This document shows positions 52,342 to 62,412 of a DNA stretch of 64,000 nucleotides, piece after piece. The stretch comes from Planctomycetota bacterium (GTDB lineage Bacteria > Planctomycetota > UBA1135), in assembly GCA_002705055.1 (NCBI GenBank), contig PAHY01000017.1, positions 1 to 64,000 of the forward strand, given 5' to 3'. How positions within the stretch are numbered: position 1 is the first letter of the stretch; every line of letters begins with the position of its first letter. Made by a program: the position numbers and the translations under genes. Under the pieces are notes generated by a model. It worked only from the letters and a program-made list of their open reading frames with translations. It was not told where the DNA came from and made no database searches.

Positions 52342-54090
52342 GTGACGCTGACCGCCCCGGTTGCCCGCTGCCGGTGGAGCCTCTTGCCCGAGACTCCGCA
52401 TGAACGCGACCGGCTCTCCTCGGCGCTCAGCCTGCATCCGATCACGGCGCAGCTGCTGGTCAATCGCGGCGTCACCGAGATCGATCACGGCAGCCGGGTG
52501 CTGCAGCCCACGCTCGCTGAGCTGCCGGATCCCAGCCGCCTGCCCGATTTCGGCGCCGCCATCGAAGCGCTCGACCGCGCGCTCGAGCAAGGCCACCCGA
52601 TCCTGGTCCACGGCGACTACGACGTCGACGGAATGTGCGGCAGCGTGCTGCTCAAGCGCCTGATCGAACTGCTCGGCGGCAAAGTCGGCGTCTTCCTGCC
52701 GGACCGCGTCCGCGACGGCTACTCCTTCGGCCCGCGCTCGCTCGAGGCGGTCCGCGACTCGGGGTCGCGGCTGGTGATCGCCGTCGACAACGGCACCACC
52801 GCGCTCGAGCCGCTGCGCGCCATGGCCGACGCCGGAGTCGAGGTTCTGGTGGTCGATCACCACCTCGCCGGGGCCGAGCTGCCGCCCTGCACCGCGCTGC
52901 TCAATCCCTGGGTTGCCCAGGACCAGGACGACCCGATCTTCCCGCACTTCTCCGGCACCGGGGTCGCCTATCTGCTGGCCTGGGGCTATCTGCGCCACCG
53001 CCACGGCGATGGCTCGCTGCCGGAGCACCATCGCCGCTTCCTCTACGACGCGCTGGGCTTCGTCGCGATCGCGACGATCGCCGATGCCATGCGCCTCGAG
53101 GGCCCCAACCGCGGCCTAGTGCGGCGCGGCCTCGAGACGCTGCCGAACTCCAGCTTCGCCGGCCTGCGCGCGCTGTGTGAGATGCTCAATCTCAAACAGC
53201 CCACCGCGACCGATGTCGGCTTCCGCATCGGCCCGCACCTGAACGCCGCCGGCCGGATGGGCTGCACCGAGATCGCCTTTGATCTGCTGGCGGCGCATGA
53301 CCCGCAGGAAGCACGCAAGCTGGCCGAGCGCCTGCGCGATCTCAACCGCGAACGCCAGGATCTGCAGCGCCGCGAGGCCGACGCGCTGCTGCCGCAGATT
53401 GAAGCGCAGCGCGAGCGCGGAGACAGGGTCCTGTTCGCCGGCCGCGACGCGGCGGCCTTCGGTGTCCTCGGCGTGGTGGCGGCGCGCTTTCACGAGGAGA
53501 CCGGGCTGCCCACGCTGCTGTGGGGCGGCTGCGATGGTGGCGTCGCGCGCGGCAGCGCGCGCGGCCCGGCCAGCGTGCATCTGGTCGAACTGATGGACCG
53601 GGTGGCCCCCCATCTCGCCGGCCATGGCGGCCATGCGCAGGCCGCCGGCTTCCACTTCGACCCCACCGAGGCCGACCGCCTCGCCGCCGCCCTGCGCGAA
53701 GCGGCGCAGGATCTGCCCGAACCGCAGCCCCCCTCGCTGCGGGTCGACCTGGAGGTGCAGCCCCAGGACCTCGACCTGGCCGTGCTCGACGAGCTGAACC
53801 TGCTCGAGCCTTTTGGGCAGGCCTTCGAGCTGCCGCGCTTTCTGGCGACCGATATGCAGCTGGTCGCGCCGCCGCAGTTCCTCGGCGCCGAAGCCCGTCA
53901 CCTCGCGCTGCGGCTCGGCAAGCACGGCCAGGTCGTGCGCACTCTCGCCTGGAATCAGGCCGACCGCCTCGGACATCTGCCTGCGGGCCAGTCCGTCGAC
54001 GTCGTCTTCGAACCTTCGATCAACACCTTCCGCGGGCGCCGCAGCGTCGAGTGGATTCTGCGCGACCTGCGCCCAGCCTCCTCGTCGTGA
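52342..54090 (+). CDS. recJ: Single-strand-specific exonuclease RecJ
   Basis: 582 residues from GTG. DHH-family motifs: HGDYDVDGMCG (motif I), AVDNGTT, the VVDHHLAG DHH motif and LNPW, followed by DHHA1 with GHGGHAQAAGFHF and a C-terminal OB domain. It degrades 5' ends of single-stranded DNA in recombination and mismatch repair, using Mn/Mg. It overlaps the VTT membrane protein gene by 4 bases (GTGA). Confidence 0.96.
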   Translation: MTLTAPVARCRWSLLPETPHERDRLSSALSLHPITAQLLVNRGVTEIDHGSRVLQPTLAELPDPSRLPDFGAAIEALDRALEQGHPILVHGDYDVDGMCGSVLLKRLIELLGGKVGVFLPDRVRDGYSFGPRSLEAVRDSGSRLVIAVDNGTTALEPLRAMADAGVEVLVVDHHLAGAELPPCTALLNPWVAQDQDDPIFPHFSGTGVAYLLAWGYLRHRHGDGSLPEHHRRFLYDALGFVAIATIADAMRLEGPNRGLVRRGLETLPNSSFAGLRALCEMLNLKQPTATDVGFRIGPHLNAAGRMGCTEIAFDLLAAHDPQEARKLAERLRDLNRERQDLQRREADALLPQIEAQRERGDRVLFAGRDAAAFGVLGVVAARFHEETGLPTLLWGGCDGGVARGSARGPASVHLVELMDRVAPHLAGHGGHAQAAGFHFDPTEADRLAAALREAAQDLPEPQPPSLRVDLEVQPQDLDLAVLDELNLLEPFGQAFELPRFLATDMQLVAPPQFLGAEARHLALRLGKHGQVVRTLAWNQADRLGHLPAGQSVDVVFEPSINTFRGRRSVEWILRDLRPASSS

Positions 54091-54758
54091 GCTCAGCCGA
54101 CACCCCGGAGTCCGAACCCATCCCCCCGCGGCGCCGCTCGGCTCTGCATCCGCTGCAGTGGATGCGGAACATCTACGAGTGGATGATGCGCTTCGCGCAC
54201 ACCCCGCATGCCGAGCGCGCGCTGTTCGGCATCAGCTTCGCCGAGGCGAGCTTCTTTCCGATTCCGCCCGACCCGCTGCTGATGGTCATGGGCGCGGCGC
54301 AGCCGAAGCGCGCGATCCGTTACGCGGCCGTCACGACGGTGGCTTCGGTCCTGGGCGCGCTGCTGGGTTTCGCGATCGGCATGTTCCTGATGGACACCTT
54401 GGGCGAATGGCTGCTGGGCATCTACGACCCGGACCGCCATATCTGGGGCAAGATCGAGACCTGGTTCGGTGAGTACGGCCTCTACGCGCTGCTGATCGCG
54501 GCGCTCACACCGATCCCCTTCAAGGTCTTCACCATCGCGACTGGGGCCATGGCCGCAAGTGGTCAGGACATCGGCATCGTGGCCTTCGTCGTCGCGAGCT
54601 TCGTCGGCCGCGGCGCCCGCTTCTTCCTCGAAGGCATCCTGCTGCGCCTTTACGGCAAGCCGATCGTCGCCTGGATGGAGAAGTGGTTCGACTGGATCGC
54701 GATCGCCTTCACCGCGATCCTGATCGGTGGATTCTTCGCGCTCAAGTACATCGGATGA
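54087..54758 (+). CDS. YqaA/DedA-like (VTT domain) membrane protein
   Basis: 223 residues from the GTG that overlaps the recJ stop; an in-frame ATG about 75 bases further is the alternative start. It has hydrophobic helices at about 55-75, 78-105, 130-160, 165-185 and 200-220 and the VTT-type motif EASFFPIPPDPLLM with a later LTPIPFKVFTIATGAM. Members move lipids or maintain membrane potential. Sandwiched between recJ and polA with overlaps on both sides, it is co-transcribed with DNA repair genes without an obvious functional link. Confidence 0.88.
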   Translation: MSSADTPESEPIPPRRRSALHPLQWMRNIYEWMMRFAHTPHAERALFGISFAEASFFPIPPDPLLMVMGAAQPKRAIRYAAVTTVASVLGALLGFAIGMFLMDTLGEWLLGIYDPDRHIWGKIETWFGEYGLYALLIAALTPIPFKVFTIATGAMAASGQDIGIVAFVVASFVGRGARFFLEGILLRLYGKPIVAWMEKWFDWIAIAFTAILIGGFFALKYIG

Positions 54759-57475
54759 AGCGGCTCCTCGTCATTGATGGCACGGCCCTGGCTTTCCGCG
54801 CCTTCTTCGCGGTGCGCGGGCTGACCGACGATCAGGGCCGCCCCAGCGGCGCGCTGTATGGCTACATCATGTCGGTGCTGCGCGCGCTCGAGGATCACCC
54901 GGCCGAGTTTGTCGCGGTGGCCTGGGACCGTCCCGAACCCACCTTCCGCCACGAACTGTGCAAAACCTACAAGGCCAATCGCGAGGAGCTGGATCAGGAT
55001 CTCGCGGTGCAGTTCCCGTGGATGCGGGAGGCCACCGAGCTGCTCGGCCTGCCCTCGCTGGATCGGGTCGGCTTTGAGGCGGACGACATCCTGGCCTCGC
55101 TGGCGGTGCAGGCAGCCGAAGCCGGCATCGAGACGCGGATGTTCTCGAGCGACAAGGACCTGGCCCAGGTCGTCAGCGAGAAAGTGCTGCAGTGCCCGCC
55201 GCCGAAGCAGAACGAGTCGGCCAAGCTGATGGGCCCCGCGGAGGTCGAAGAGAAGTTCGGCGTCGCTCCGAAACAGATGGTCGACTGGCAGGCGATGGTC
55301 GGCGACAGTTCAGACAACATCCCGGGGATCCCGGGGGTCGGCCCGAAGCGCGCCACCACCCTGCTGCAGAAGTACGGCGATCTCGAGACGGTGCTGGAAC
55401 GCGGCCCCAGCGAAGAGAAGGGCAAGTTGGCCGAGAACCTGGCCGCGCACGCCGAGGACGCGCGCCTCGCCCGCCAGCTGGTGCGCATGGTGACCGATAT
55501 GGACCTGGGCGAGGTCAGCGCGCTGAAGCCCGGGCCGCGCCAGAGCACGGCGCTGCTTGCCTTCTGCCGCGAGCACGGCTTCCGCACCCTCGCCGAGCGC
55601 TTCGAGGCCGAAGCGGAGCACCCCCCCGCCACGGACGAAGAAGCGGCCCAGGCCAGCGAACGGGACTACCGCACCGTGGACCGCCCCGAACTCCTGGCCG
55701 AGCTGCGCGCGGGGCTCGAAGCAAGCGGCGGCTTCGCCTTCGACACCGAGACCACGGACATTGATCCGATGCGGGCGCGGCTGGTCGGGATGTCCTTCTG
55801 CTGGGAGGCGGGCACGGCCTGGTACGTGCCCATGAATCTGCAGGAAGCTCTGACCGGCCCCGATGGCGAGGATCCGCTTGCCTATCTTGCGCCAGTCCTG
55901 GCCGACGCGGAGCTGCCCAAGCTGGGACAGAACCTGAAGTATGACGCGCACGTGATGCGGCGCGCGGGCGCCCCGCTCGGCGGCATCCGTTTCGACACCA
56001 TGCTCGCCCACTTCCTGCTCCATCCCGAGGAGCGCCACAACCTCGACGAGCTCTCGCTGAAGTACCTGGGCCTGCGCAAGATCCCCACCAAGGAGCTGCT
56101 GGGGACCGGCAAGAACGCGCTGACCATGGACCTGGTGCCGGTGCCGGCGGTGGCCGAGTACGCCTGCGAGGACGCCGACGCGACCTGGCAGCTCGCGCAG
56201 AAGCTGGAGAAGGAACTCGCGGAATCCCCGGACGCCGACCGCGAGCTGCTGGACACGCTCGAGCTGCCCTTGCTGCCGGTCCTGGAGCGGATGGAGGCCT
56301 GCGGCATCGTGCTCGACAAGAGCAAGCTGCGCGAACTCGACCGCCGGCTCGAGAAGCGCCAGGCCGAGCTGGAGAAGATCGTCCACGACGAGGCCGGCGA
56401 GCCCTTCAACCTCAACTCGCCCAAGCAGCTGGGCCCGATCCTGTTCGAGAAGCTGAACATTCAAGAGCAGGCCGGCGTCAAGCGGGTGGGCAAGACGAAG
56501 ACCGGCTACAAGACCGACGCCGCCACCCTGGAGCGCTATCACGGCGTGCCGATTGTCGACGCGCTGCTGGAGTACCGGCAGATCACCAAGCTGCGGGGCA
56601 CCTACCTCGAAGCCCTGCCGCGCTACGTGCACCCCGAGACGGGGCGGATCCACAGCAGTTTCAATCAGGCGGTCGCGGCCACCGGGCGGCTGTCGTCGAG
56701 CGACCCCAACCTGCAGAACATTCCGATCCGCACCGAGGCGGGCCGCGAGATCCGCCGCGCCTTCGTCGCGCCCGAGGGCTGTTCGCTGCTGGCCGCCGAC
56801 TACTCGCAGATCGAACTCCGGCTGGTCGCGCACCTGTCGCAGGATCCGGCGCTGATGCAGGCCTTCCGCGACGGCGCCGACGTCCACGCCCGGACCGCGG
56901 CCCTCGTCTTCGCCGACGGCGACACCGATGCCGTCACCCCGCAGATGCGCTCGCGCGCCAAGGCGATCAACTTCGGCATCCTCTACGGCATGGGCCCGCA
57001 GCGGCTGGCCCGCGAGCTGGACATCGGCTTTGGCGAGGCCAAGGCCTTCATCGAGTCTTACTTCGACGCGCTGCCCGGAGTCCGCGCCTGGATCGATCAG
57101 ACCCTCGCCCAGGCCACCGAAGCCGGCGCGGTCTACACCCTCCTGGGCCGCCGCCGCCGCGTCCCCGAACTGGCCTCGAATGACGGACGCGTGCGCTCGA
57201 ACGCCGAGAACATCGCGGTCAACTCGCCGGTGCAGGGTTCGGCCGCGGACCTGATCAAGCTGGCGATGATCGCGGTGGATCGCCGCCTGCTCGACGAGAA
57301 CTTCGGCGCTCGGATGCTGCTCCAGGTGCACGACGAGCTGGTCTTCGAGTGCCCGGATGAGCAGCTCGACCGGCTCGCTCAGCTGGTACGCGAGGAGATG
57401 GAAGGCGTCTACGAACTCTCCGTCCCGCTGCGGGTCGACATCGGAACCGGACCGGATTGGGCCAGCGCCCACTAA
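54755..57475 (+). CDS. polA: DNA polymerase I
   Basis: 906 residues from the ATG at 54755, which overlaps the previous stop codon. All three activities look intact. The 5' nuclease domain (1-290) shows DGTALAFRAFF, VAWDRP and GIPGVGPKRA. The 3'-5' exonuclease (about 320-500) has FDTETTD, so proofreading is probably retained. The polymerase (500-906) has motif A DYSQIELRLVAHLS, motif B RSRAKAINFGILYGMG and motif C LQVHDELVFE. It functions in replication and repair gap filling. Confidence 0.98.
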   Translation: MKRLLVIDGTALAFRAFFAVRGLTDDQGRPSGALYGYIMSVLRALEDHPAEFVAVAWDRPEPTFRHELCKTYKANREELDQDLAVQFPWMREATELLGLPSLDRVGFEADDILASLAVQAAEAGIETRMFSSDKDLAQVVSEKVLQCPPPKQNESAKLMGPAEVEEKFGVAPKQMVDWQAMVGDSSDNIPGIPGVGPKRATTLLQKYGDLETVLERGPSEEKGKLAENLAAHAEDARLARQLVRMVTDMDLGEVSALKPGPRQSTALLAFCREHGFRTLAERFEAEAEHPPATDEEAAQASERDYRTVDRPELLAELRAGLEASGGFAFDTETTDIDPMRARLVGMSFCWEAGTAWYVPMNLQEALTGPDGEDPLAYLAPVLADAELPKLGQNLKYDAHVMRRAGAPLGGIRFDTMLAHFLLHPEERHNLDELSLKYLGLRKIPTKELLGTGKNALTMDLVPVPAVAEYACEDADATWQLAQKLEKELAESPDADRELLDTLELPLLPVLERMEACGIVLDKSKLRELDRRLEKRQAELEKIVHDEAGEPFNLNSPKQLGPILFEKLNIQEQAGVKRVGKTKTGYKTDAATLERYHGVPIVDALLEYRQITKLRGTYLEALPRYVHPETGRIHSSFNQAVAATGRLSSSDPNLQNIPIRTEAGREIRRAFVAPEGCSLLAADYSQIELRLVAHLSQDPALMQAFRDGADVHARTAALVFADGDTDAVTPQMRSRAKAINFGILYGMGPQRLARELDIGFGEAKAFIESYFDALPGVRAWIDQTLAQATEAGAVYTLLGRRRRVPELASNDGRVRSNAENIAVNSPVQGSAADLIKLAMIAVDRRLLDENFGARMLLQVHDELVFECPDEQLDRLAQLVREEMEGVYELSVPLRVDIGTGPDWASAH

Positions 57476-57485
57476 GACTTCGAGC

Positions 57486-59204
57486 ATGATCGAAGGCGTG
57501 CTGCTGACCATCGGCCTCCTGCTCATCGCAGGCGTGGTCGGCGGTTCGCTCGCCAAGTGGTGCAATCTGCCCAAGCTCACGGGCTACCTCGCCGCCGGAA
57601 TCGTGGTCGGCCACCAGGGCTTCGACCTGCTGCCGCACAACCAGGTCGATGCGCTCTCGATGCCCGTCAACGAGCTGGCGATGGCGCTGGTCCTGTTCGT
57701 CCTCGGCGGCCAGTTCCGCTTCGCCAGCATTCGCCAGCACCTGCGCCCGCTCATGGGCATGTCGCTGCTCGAGTCGGCGATCACCTTCAGTCTGGTCGCA
57801 GCGCTGACCTACCCGGTGCTGGGATCGATCGGCGGCTCGGTGCTGCTGGGCGTCATGGCTGTGGCGGTCGCCCCGGCGACCACCGTGGAGGTCCTGCGCG
57901 AGTATCGCGCCGACGGCCCGGTCAGTGACGGACTGCGCCTGCTGTGCGCGTTGTCCAATGTCTGGGCGATCTTCTTCTTTGAGATCGCGCTGCTCGTGCT
58001 GTTCGCCATGAGCGGCTTTGACGCCTCGCCCTGGGACGCCGCCTGGGATGTGGTGGGTTCGCTGCTGTACGGCCTGGTCGCCGGCCATGTGCTGATCCTG
58101 ATGCAGGAACGGATCGGTCGCGGCAACTACTCGGTCGCCCTGCTCACCACGCTGCTGCTGACGATCGGCGTCTGCCAAGCGACCGGGGTCCCGCACATGC
58201 TGGCGATGCTGGTGACCGGCGCGGTGGTCGTCAACCGCTCTCGCTTCTTCGAGCCGGTGGTCGAGTCGATGGAGCACTTCGCGCAGCCGGCCTACGTGGC
58301 CTTCTTCGTGCTGAGCGGGATGCACCTCGACTTCCAGATCCTGGTCGATAACTGGGTCGCGGCCAGCCTCTACGTCCTGGCGCGGGTGATCGGCAAGGTG
58401 ATCGGCGCTCGGGTCGCTCTGCGCACCACCCAGAATGCGATCCCGGGCCTCGAGAGCCACGGCGGCCCGCCGATCGGCCTGGGCCTGCTGTGCCAGGCGG
58501 GCGCAGCGATCGCCCTGGCCACGCTGGCCGGCGAGTACGACGAGGATCTCGGCAAGCAGCTGCTCTCGATCATCCTCGGCGCGGTCGTCGTCTTCGAGCT
58601 CGTCGGACCGCTGTTCGTGCGCTACGTCGCGATCGCCGCCGGCGAAGTGCGCTTCAGCGAGCTGATGAAGTCCGGGCATCGCAGCGAGGACAAGATGCCG
58701 TGGTTCCGCGTCTTCGGGCGCGCGATGCGCGGGCGCGATGTGGCCGCTCCGGGCATCACCCTCGACGACATCGAGGTGCAGCAGGTCATGCGCCGCGCCC
58801 CCCGCGTGCTGGGCGCCAACGCGGGCCTCGACGAGGTCCTGCGCTTCGCCAATCAGTCACCCTTCAACCACTTCCCGGTGGTCGGTGAGGGCGAGAAGCT
58901 GATCGGCGTGATCGCGCTGGAGGATCTGGAGCAGGTCACCTTTGACCGCCGGGTCGCCGGCCTGGTGATCGCCCGCGACCTCGTCAGCGCCGAACCCGAG
59001 CAGTGTTCGCTCCCGCAGACGGCCAGCCTCGCCGAGGCGGTGCAGTTCTTCCATGCCTATAAACCGAACACCGCCGCGGTCATCGACGAGCGCGACCGCG
59101 GCGTGTTGGTGGGCATGATCGAGCGGGCCGAGGTGCTGGGCCTGGTCCGCTCGATCCAAGCAAAAGCGACGGCTACTCCTGGGGAGACGAGTCCCCTCCC
59201 GTGA
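57486..59204 (+). CDS. CPA2-type cation/proton antiporter with CBS domain pair
   Basis: 572 residues from the ATG at 57486. The N-terminal part (1-390) has about 12 helices of the Na+/H+ exchanger fold (LPKLTGYLAAGIVVG, ELAMALVLFVLGGQF, GLGLLCQAGAAIALA). A linker leads to a cytoplasmic pair of CBS-like repeats (about 430-565: IEVQQVMRRAPRVLGANAGLDEVL, NHFPVVGEGEKLIGVI) that may bind adenine nucleotides. It would exchange K+ or Na+ for protons. It follows polA by 10 bases, and its 3' end overlaps the convergent SPFH gene by 32 bases. Confidence 0.85.
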   Translation: MIEGVLLTIGLLLIAGVVGGSLAKWCNLPKLTGYLAAGIVVGHQGFDLLPHNQVDALSMPVNELAMALVLFVLGGQFRFASIRQHLRPLMGMSLLESAITFSLVAALTYPVLGSIGGSVLLGVMAVAVAPATTVEVLREYRADGPVSDGLRLLCALSNVWAIFFFEIALLVLFAMSGFDASPWDAAWDVVGSLLYGLVAGHVLILMQERIGRGNYSVALLTTLLLTIGVCQATGVPHMLAMLVTGAVVVNRSRFFEPVVESMEHFAQPAYVAFFVLSGMHLDFQILVDNWVAASLYVLARVIGKVIGARVALRTTQNAIPGLESHGGPPIGLGLLCQAGAAIALATLAGEYDEDLGKQLLSIILGAVVVFELVGPLFVRYVAIAAGEVRFSELMKSGHRSEDKMPWFRVFGRAMRGRDVAAPGITLDDIEVQQVMRRAPRVLGANAGLDEVLRFANQSPFNHFPVVGEGEKLIGVIALEDLEQVTFDRRVAGLVIARDLVSAEPEQCSLPQTASLAEAVQFFHAYKPNTAAVIDERDRGVLVGMIERAEVLGLVRSIQAKATATPGETSPLP

Positions 59205-60261
59205 TGCCGATCAGCATCTGGGTGAGCTGACCCAGATCCAGCACCAGCGGCACGGCAGGATCGTCGCTGTTGAGCGTCACATTAGGCATGTTCAGGTTCT
59301 GCGCAGCGTCGAGCGCCAGCAGAATCGAACCACCCTCCGAGTTGAGCGCCTCGGTCCGCAGCTGATTCCGCAAGGCTTCCGCCTTCTCCACGGCCAGCTT
59401 GCCGTTGGCCTCGGCGATCACCCGCCCTGCCTCGCCTTCCGCGAGCGTGCGCTGCTGGTAGATGCGCGCATCCGCCTCGATCTGCGCGATGAGCACTTCG
59501 TACTCCGAGCGCTTCTCCTGAATGCGCTTCTCCCAATCCTGGGTCAGTCCAAGCTCCGCGGCCTGGATCTGACGCTCAATCAGGTTGACCTTCTTTTCTT
59601 CCTCGGCCTGCAGCGTCAGCGCCCCGTCCAGATTGGCCTTCTGGCGCAGGTACTGCTTCTCTTGCAGTTTGGCTTCGTATTGGGCTTCGAAGGAAATGCG
59701 GCGGATTAGGATCGCCTCGGCGGTGCAGAAAAACTCCGAGAAGGCAGCATCCAGGGCCGGCAGCGTCTGCTCGACCTGCGCCAAGCGAATCTCGGTGGAC
59801 TGAAGATCTTCCGAACTCAGGCGCGCCAACTCTGAGCGCAGCACGCTGAGAGCCTTGGACTTGACGCGTTCGCGGTAGCGCTGGGTCAGACCTTCCGAGA
59901 CGATCGAATGGGCTTCGCCTTCGCGGATCTGGTAGGCGACCGAGACATCGATCGAGACCAAGTTGTTGTCGCGCGTTCGGATGTTGAGAGGCGGGTTGAA
60001 CGAATCCGTCTCGCTGATCTTGCGGCCGATCGCACCCGACTCGGTGAAGTGAATGAAGTGCGTCTTGGCCGGGAGCATGTACCACTTGTGGTAGCCGCTC
60101 ACGCCCAGATGGAAGCCGGTGGGGAAGTCATCCTTGACGATGCCTCCACCCCACATGTACTGCTTCACGCCGATCGTCGCCGGCGGCACCCGCTTGAACA
60201 GGACTGCAAGCAGGATCGGGACGAGAATCAGAACAACGATAGTCCAGACGAGCTTTTTCAT
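59173..60261 (-). CDS. SPFH/band-7 membrane protein (1)
   Basis: 362 residues: N-terminal membrane helix (4-22), an SPFH domain (about 25-190; TRDNNLVSIDVSVAYQI, QRYRERVKSKALSVLRSELARL) and a long charged coiled coil (200-310), then a short C-terminal tail. Such proteins assemble into membrane-attached cages that scaffold proteases or microdomains (HflK/C, flotillin type). It overlaps the next SPFH gene by 4 bases, so the two likely form a hetero-oligomer. Confidence 0.88.
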   Translation of the reverse strand: MKKLVWTIVVLILVPILLAVLFKRVPPATIGVKQYMWGGGIVKDDFPTGFHLGVSGYHKWYMLPAKTHFIHFTESGAIGRKISETDSFNPPLNIRTRDNNLVSIDVSVAYQIREGEAHSIVSEGLTQRYRERVKSKALSVLRSELARLSSEDLQSTEIRLAQVEQTLPALDAAFSEFFCTAEAILIRRISFEAQYEAKLQEKQYLRQKANLDGALTLQAEEEKKVNLIERQIQAAELGLTQDWEKRIQEKRSEYEVLIAQIEADARIYQQRTLAEGEAGRVIAEANGKLAVEKAEALRNQLRTEALNSEGGSILLALDAAQNLNMPNVTLNSDDPAVPLVLDLGQLTQMLIGITGGDSSPQE

Positions 60262-61454
60262 TCTTGGCCTCCCGGGCGCACCGCGCCGCCCATGTGTTCA
60301 ATGCGAACCGGTGCCGGATCACGGCGGTAGGGCACGATCTCAAAGACGATCTCCCTGAACTTGCGCGCCAGTTCTTCGCGCACCAGCACTTCACCGCGGG
60401 CTGCGACCGCATCGACGCGTGCCCGCAGGCCCTCGGCCTCCTTGCGGGCCTGCTCTTCCAGACCGCGCGCCCGTTCGATCAGCTGCTGCTCGGAAGCCTG
60501 ACCGGTGGCGAGCTCGGCGATCTTCGAAGCGTCCGCCGACTTCATCACGCGCACCGCGTCCTTTTCCGCCGAGATGCGGCTCGCCTCGAGAGTACCCAGC
60601 AGGAGCTCGTACTCGGTCGCCTTGTCGCGTTCGATGTCGGCCAGTCGCCGTTCCCGTTCCTTCAGCAGCTGTTCGGCCTTCACCTTGAGCTGCTCGACGG
60701 TCTCGTTCGCCACCTTGCGGTCGGCGATCGCCTGCTCGTAGCGGTCCTCGAACTTCGGCTTCGGCGTGATGATCTCGATGATCTCAATCCCGTGCGACTG
60801 CAGCGCGGCGTTCAGCCGATCACGCGCGGCCTGGGTCGCCGTCGTGTAGCCCGCCGGGTCGGCCACGGCTTCGGCGGAGTACTTGCCGAACTCATCGCGC
60901 AGGATTGATCGGGCGAAGGTCCGCATCCAGTTCTGCTTGAAGGAAGCCCCAGTACCGGAGTCGTTCAGCACCACGTTCGCCTCGCTGGGCAGCAACTGGT
61001 ATTGAATGGTCAGCTCTTCAAACCAGAAGTTCGAGCCATCGTTGGCGCGGACGGTCAGCTTGCGGACGTGGTTGTCGTCGATATCGCGGTCCCCCGACAT
61101 CTTGAACTCCTGCGGCGACTTGTCGAACTTGAACGCCTGCTCCGCGAAAGGAATGAAGATCTTGTAGCCAGGTCGGTTGACGACTTCTTGCGAGCCCGTG
61201 ACGTAGTTGACGATGACCGCGACTTCACGGTCATTGACCTCGACGATGCCGGCGCGCCCCGAGACCAAGGCCCCGAGCACGACCACCAGCAGCAGCGCCA
61301 GACCGCCTGCCACGATCAGCAGCTTCTTGGGAATCTTGATTTCCGGGATCTTGCCGCCGCCACCAGGGCGAGGGCGGCCGCGACCGGGCTGGTCGGGGAT
61401 CCGCGGAGGACGTGGCGGCCGGGGGCCACCACCAAAATCGGAAGGATCAGTCAT
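60258..61454 (-). CDS. SPFH/band-7 membrane protein (2), HflK-like
   Basis: 398 residues from the ATG at 61454. A Gly/Pro/Arg-rich cytoplasmic N-terminus (1-45), as in HflK, precedes a membrane helix (48-68). The SPFH domain (about 70-250) contains VNDREVAVIVNYVTG and RTFARSILRDEFGKYSAEAV; a coiled coil with ERERRLADIERDKATEYE follows. The HflK-like N-terminus and adjacency to a second SPFH gene suggest an HflKC-style complex that may control FtsH. It overlaps miaA by 8 bases; miaA-hflKC linkage also occurs in enterobacteria. Confidence 0.88.
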   Translation of the reverse strand: MTDPSDFGGGPRPPRPPRIPDQPGRGRPRPGGGGKIPEIKIPKKLLIVAGGLALLLVVVLGALVSGRAGIVEVNDREVAVIVNYVTGSQEVVNRPGYKIFIPFAEQAFKFDKSPQEFKMSGDRDIDDNHVRKLTVRANDGSNFWFEELTIQYQLLPSEANVVLNDSGTGASFKQNWMRTFARSILRDEFGKYSAEAVADPAGYTTATQAARDRLNAALQSHGIEIIEIITPKPKFEDRYEQAIADRKVANETVEQLKVKAEQLLKERERRLADIERDKATEYELLLGTLEASRISAEKDAVRVMKSADASKIAELATGQASEQQLIERARGLEEQARKEAEGLRARVDAVAARGEVLVREELARKFREIVFEIVPYRRDPAPVRIEHMGGAVRPGGQE

Positions 61455-62412
61455 TTCGGGAGTCGTCCTGGGGCGCAGGAACCGAGGAGTGGAGCGCGGC
61501 CAAACAGGCACGGCCCAACTCCGCCGTGGGACGCGGGCGGCCCGCATCATCGCACATCTCGACCCAGCGGAGATCGGGGAAGGAGCGCAACCAGGTCATC
61601 TGACGGCGAATGTAGGTGCGTGTGCCGGTGACCGCGCGTTCGCGCGCATCCTCCAGCGTGCATTCGCCCTCCAGATAGGCCAGCATCTGCCGATAACCGA
61701 GCGCTTTCGCGGCCGTCGGCCCGAAGCCGCCGGCTGCACGAATGTTCTGAATCTCGGTGAGAAAGCCCTGGTCGAGCATTTGGTCGAAGCGACGCGCGAC
61801 GCGCTCCCGGAGCAGCGTGCGCGGCCAGGCCAACGCCACGGCTGACTCAGCCAGGGGTTGGTCGGGTCGCCACTCCTGCTGCCAAGCAGTCAGAGAGCGT
61901 CCCGTGGCACGATACATTTCGATTGCGCGGCGGATCCGTTGGGAATCATTCGGGTGGATGCGCTGCGCAGATTCCGGATCGACCTCTTGCAATTCCGCGT
62001 ACAGGCGCTCCAGACCGCGCTCGCCCTCCCCATCCGCGGCGACCTGCGCGCGTACCTCGTCAGGAATCGGCGGGCTCTCCAACAGGCCCGCGGTGCGCGC
62101 CTTCAGATAGAGGTTGGTCCCCCCGACATAGAGCGCGTTCTTGCCGCGCGCCGCGAGCTCTGCCTCGACTTCGTCGGCCGCCTGCAGCCAACGCGCGACC
62201 GAGAACTCCTCGTGCGGATCGACCAGATCGATGAGGTGATGCGGGACCTGCGCCTGCTCCTCGGCGGTCGGCTTGGCGGTCCCCAGGTCCATGCCCCGAT
62301 AGACCAGCATCGAGTCCATCGAGAGGATCTCCGCGTCCAGCGGACCGGCGAGCGCGAATGCCACGCGCGTCTTGCCCGAAGCGGTCGGCCCGAGCAGAAA
62401 GAAGCGCTTCAT
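61447..62412 (-). CDS. miaA: tRNA dimethylallyltransferase
   Basis: 321 residues from the ATG at 62412, near the family's usual 300-320. P-loop GPTASGKT at 8-15, SMDSMLVYRGMDLGTAKP, and YVGGTNLYLKA. It prenylates A37 of tRNAs reading codons that start with U, which would include tRNA-Sec in many bacteria. Genes overlap on both sides (4 bases with the M16 peptidase, 8 bases with the SPFH gene). Confidence 0.97.
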   Translation of the reverse strand: MKRFFLLGPTASGKTRVAFALAGPLDAEILSMDSMLVYRGMDLGTAKPTAEEQAQVPHHLIDLVDPHEEFSVARWLQAADEVEAELAARGKNALYVGGTNLYLKARTAGLLESPPIPDEVRAQVAADGEGERGLERLYAELQEVDPESAQRIHPNDSQRIRRAIEMYRATGRSLTAWQQEWRPDQPLAESAVALAWPRTLLRERVARRFDQMLDQGFLTEIQNIRAAGGFGPTAAKALGYRQMLAYLEGECTLEDARERAVTGTRTYIRRQMTWLRSFPDLRWVEMCDDAGRPRPTAELGRACLAALHSSVPAPQDDSRND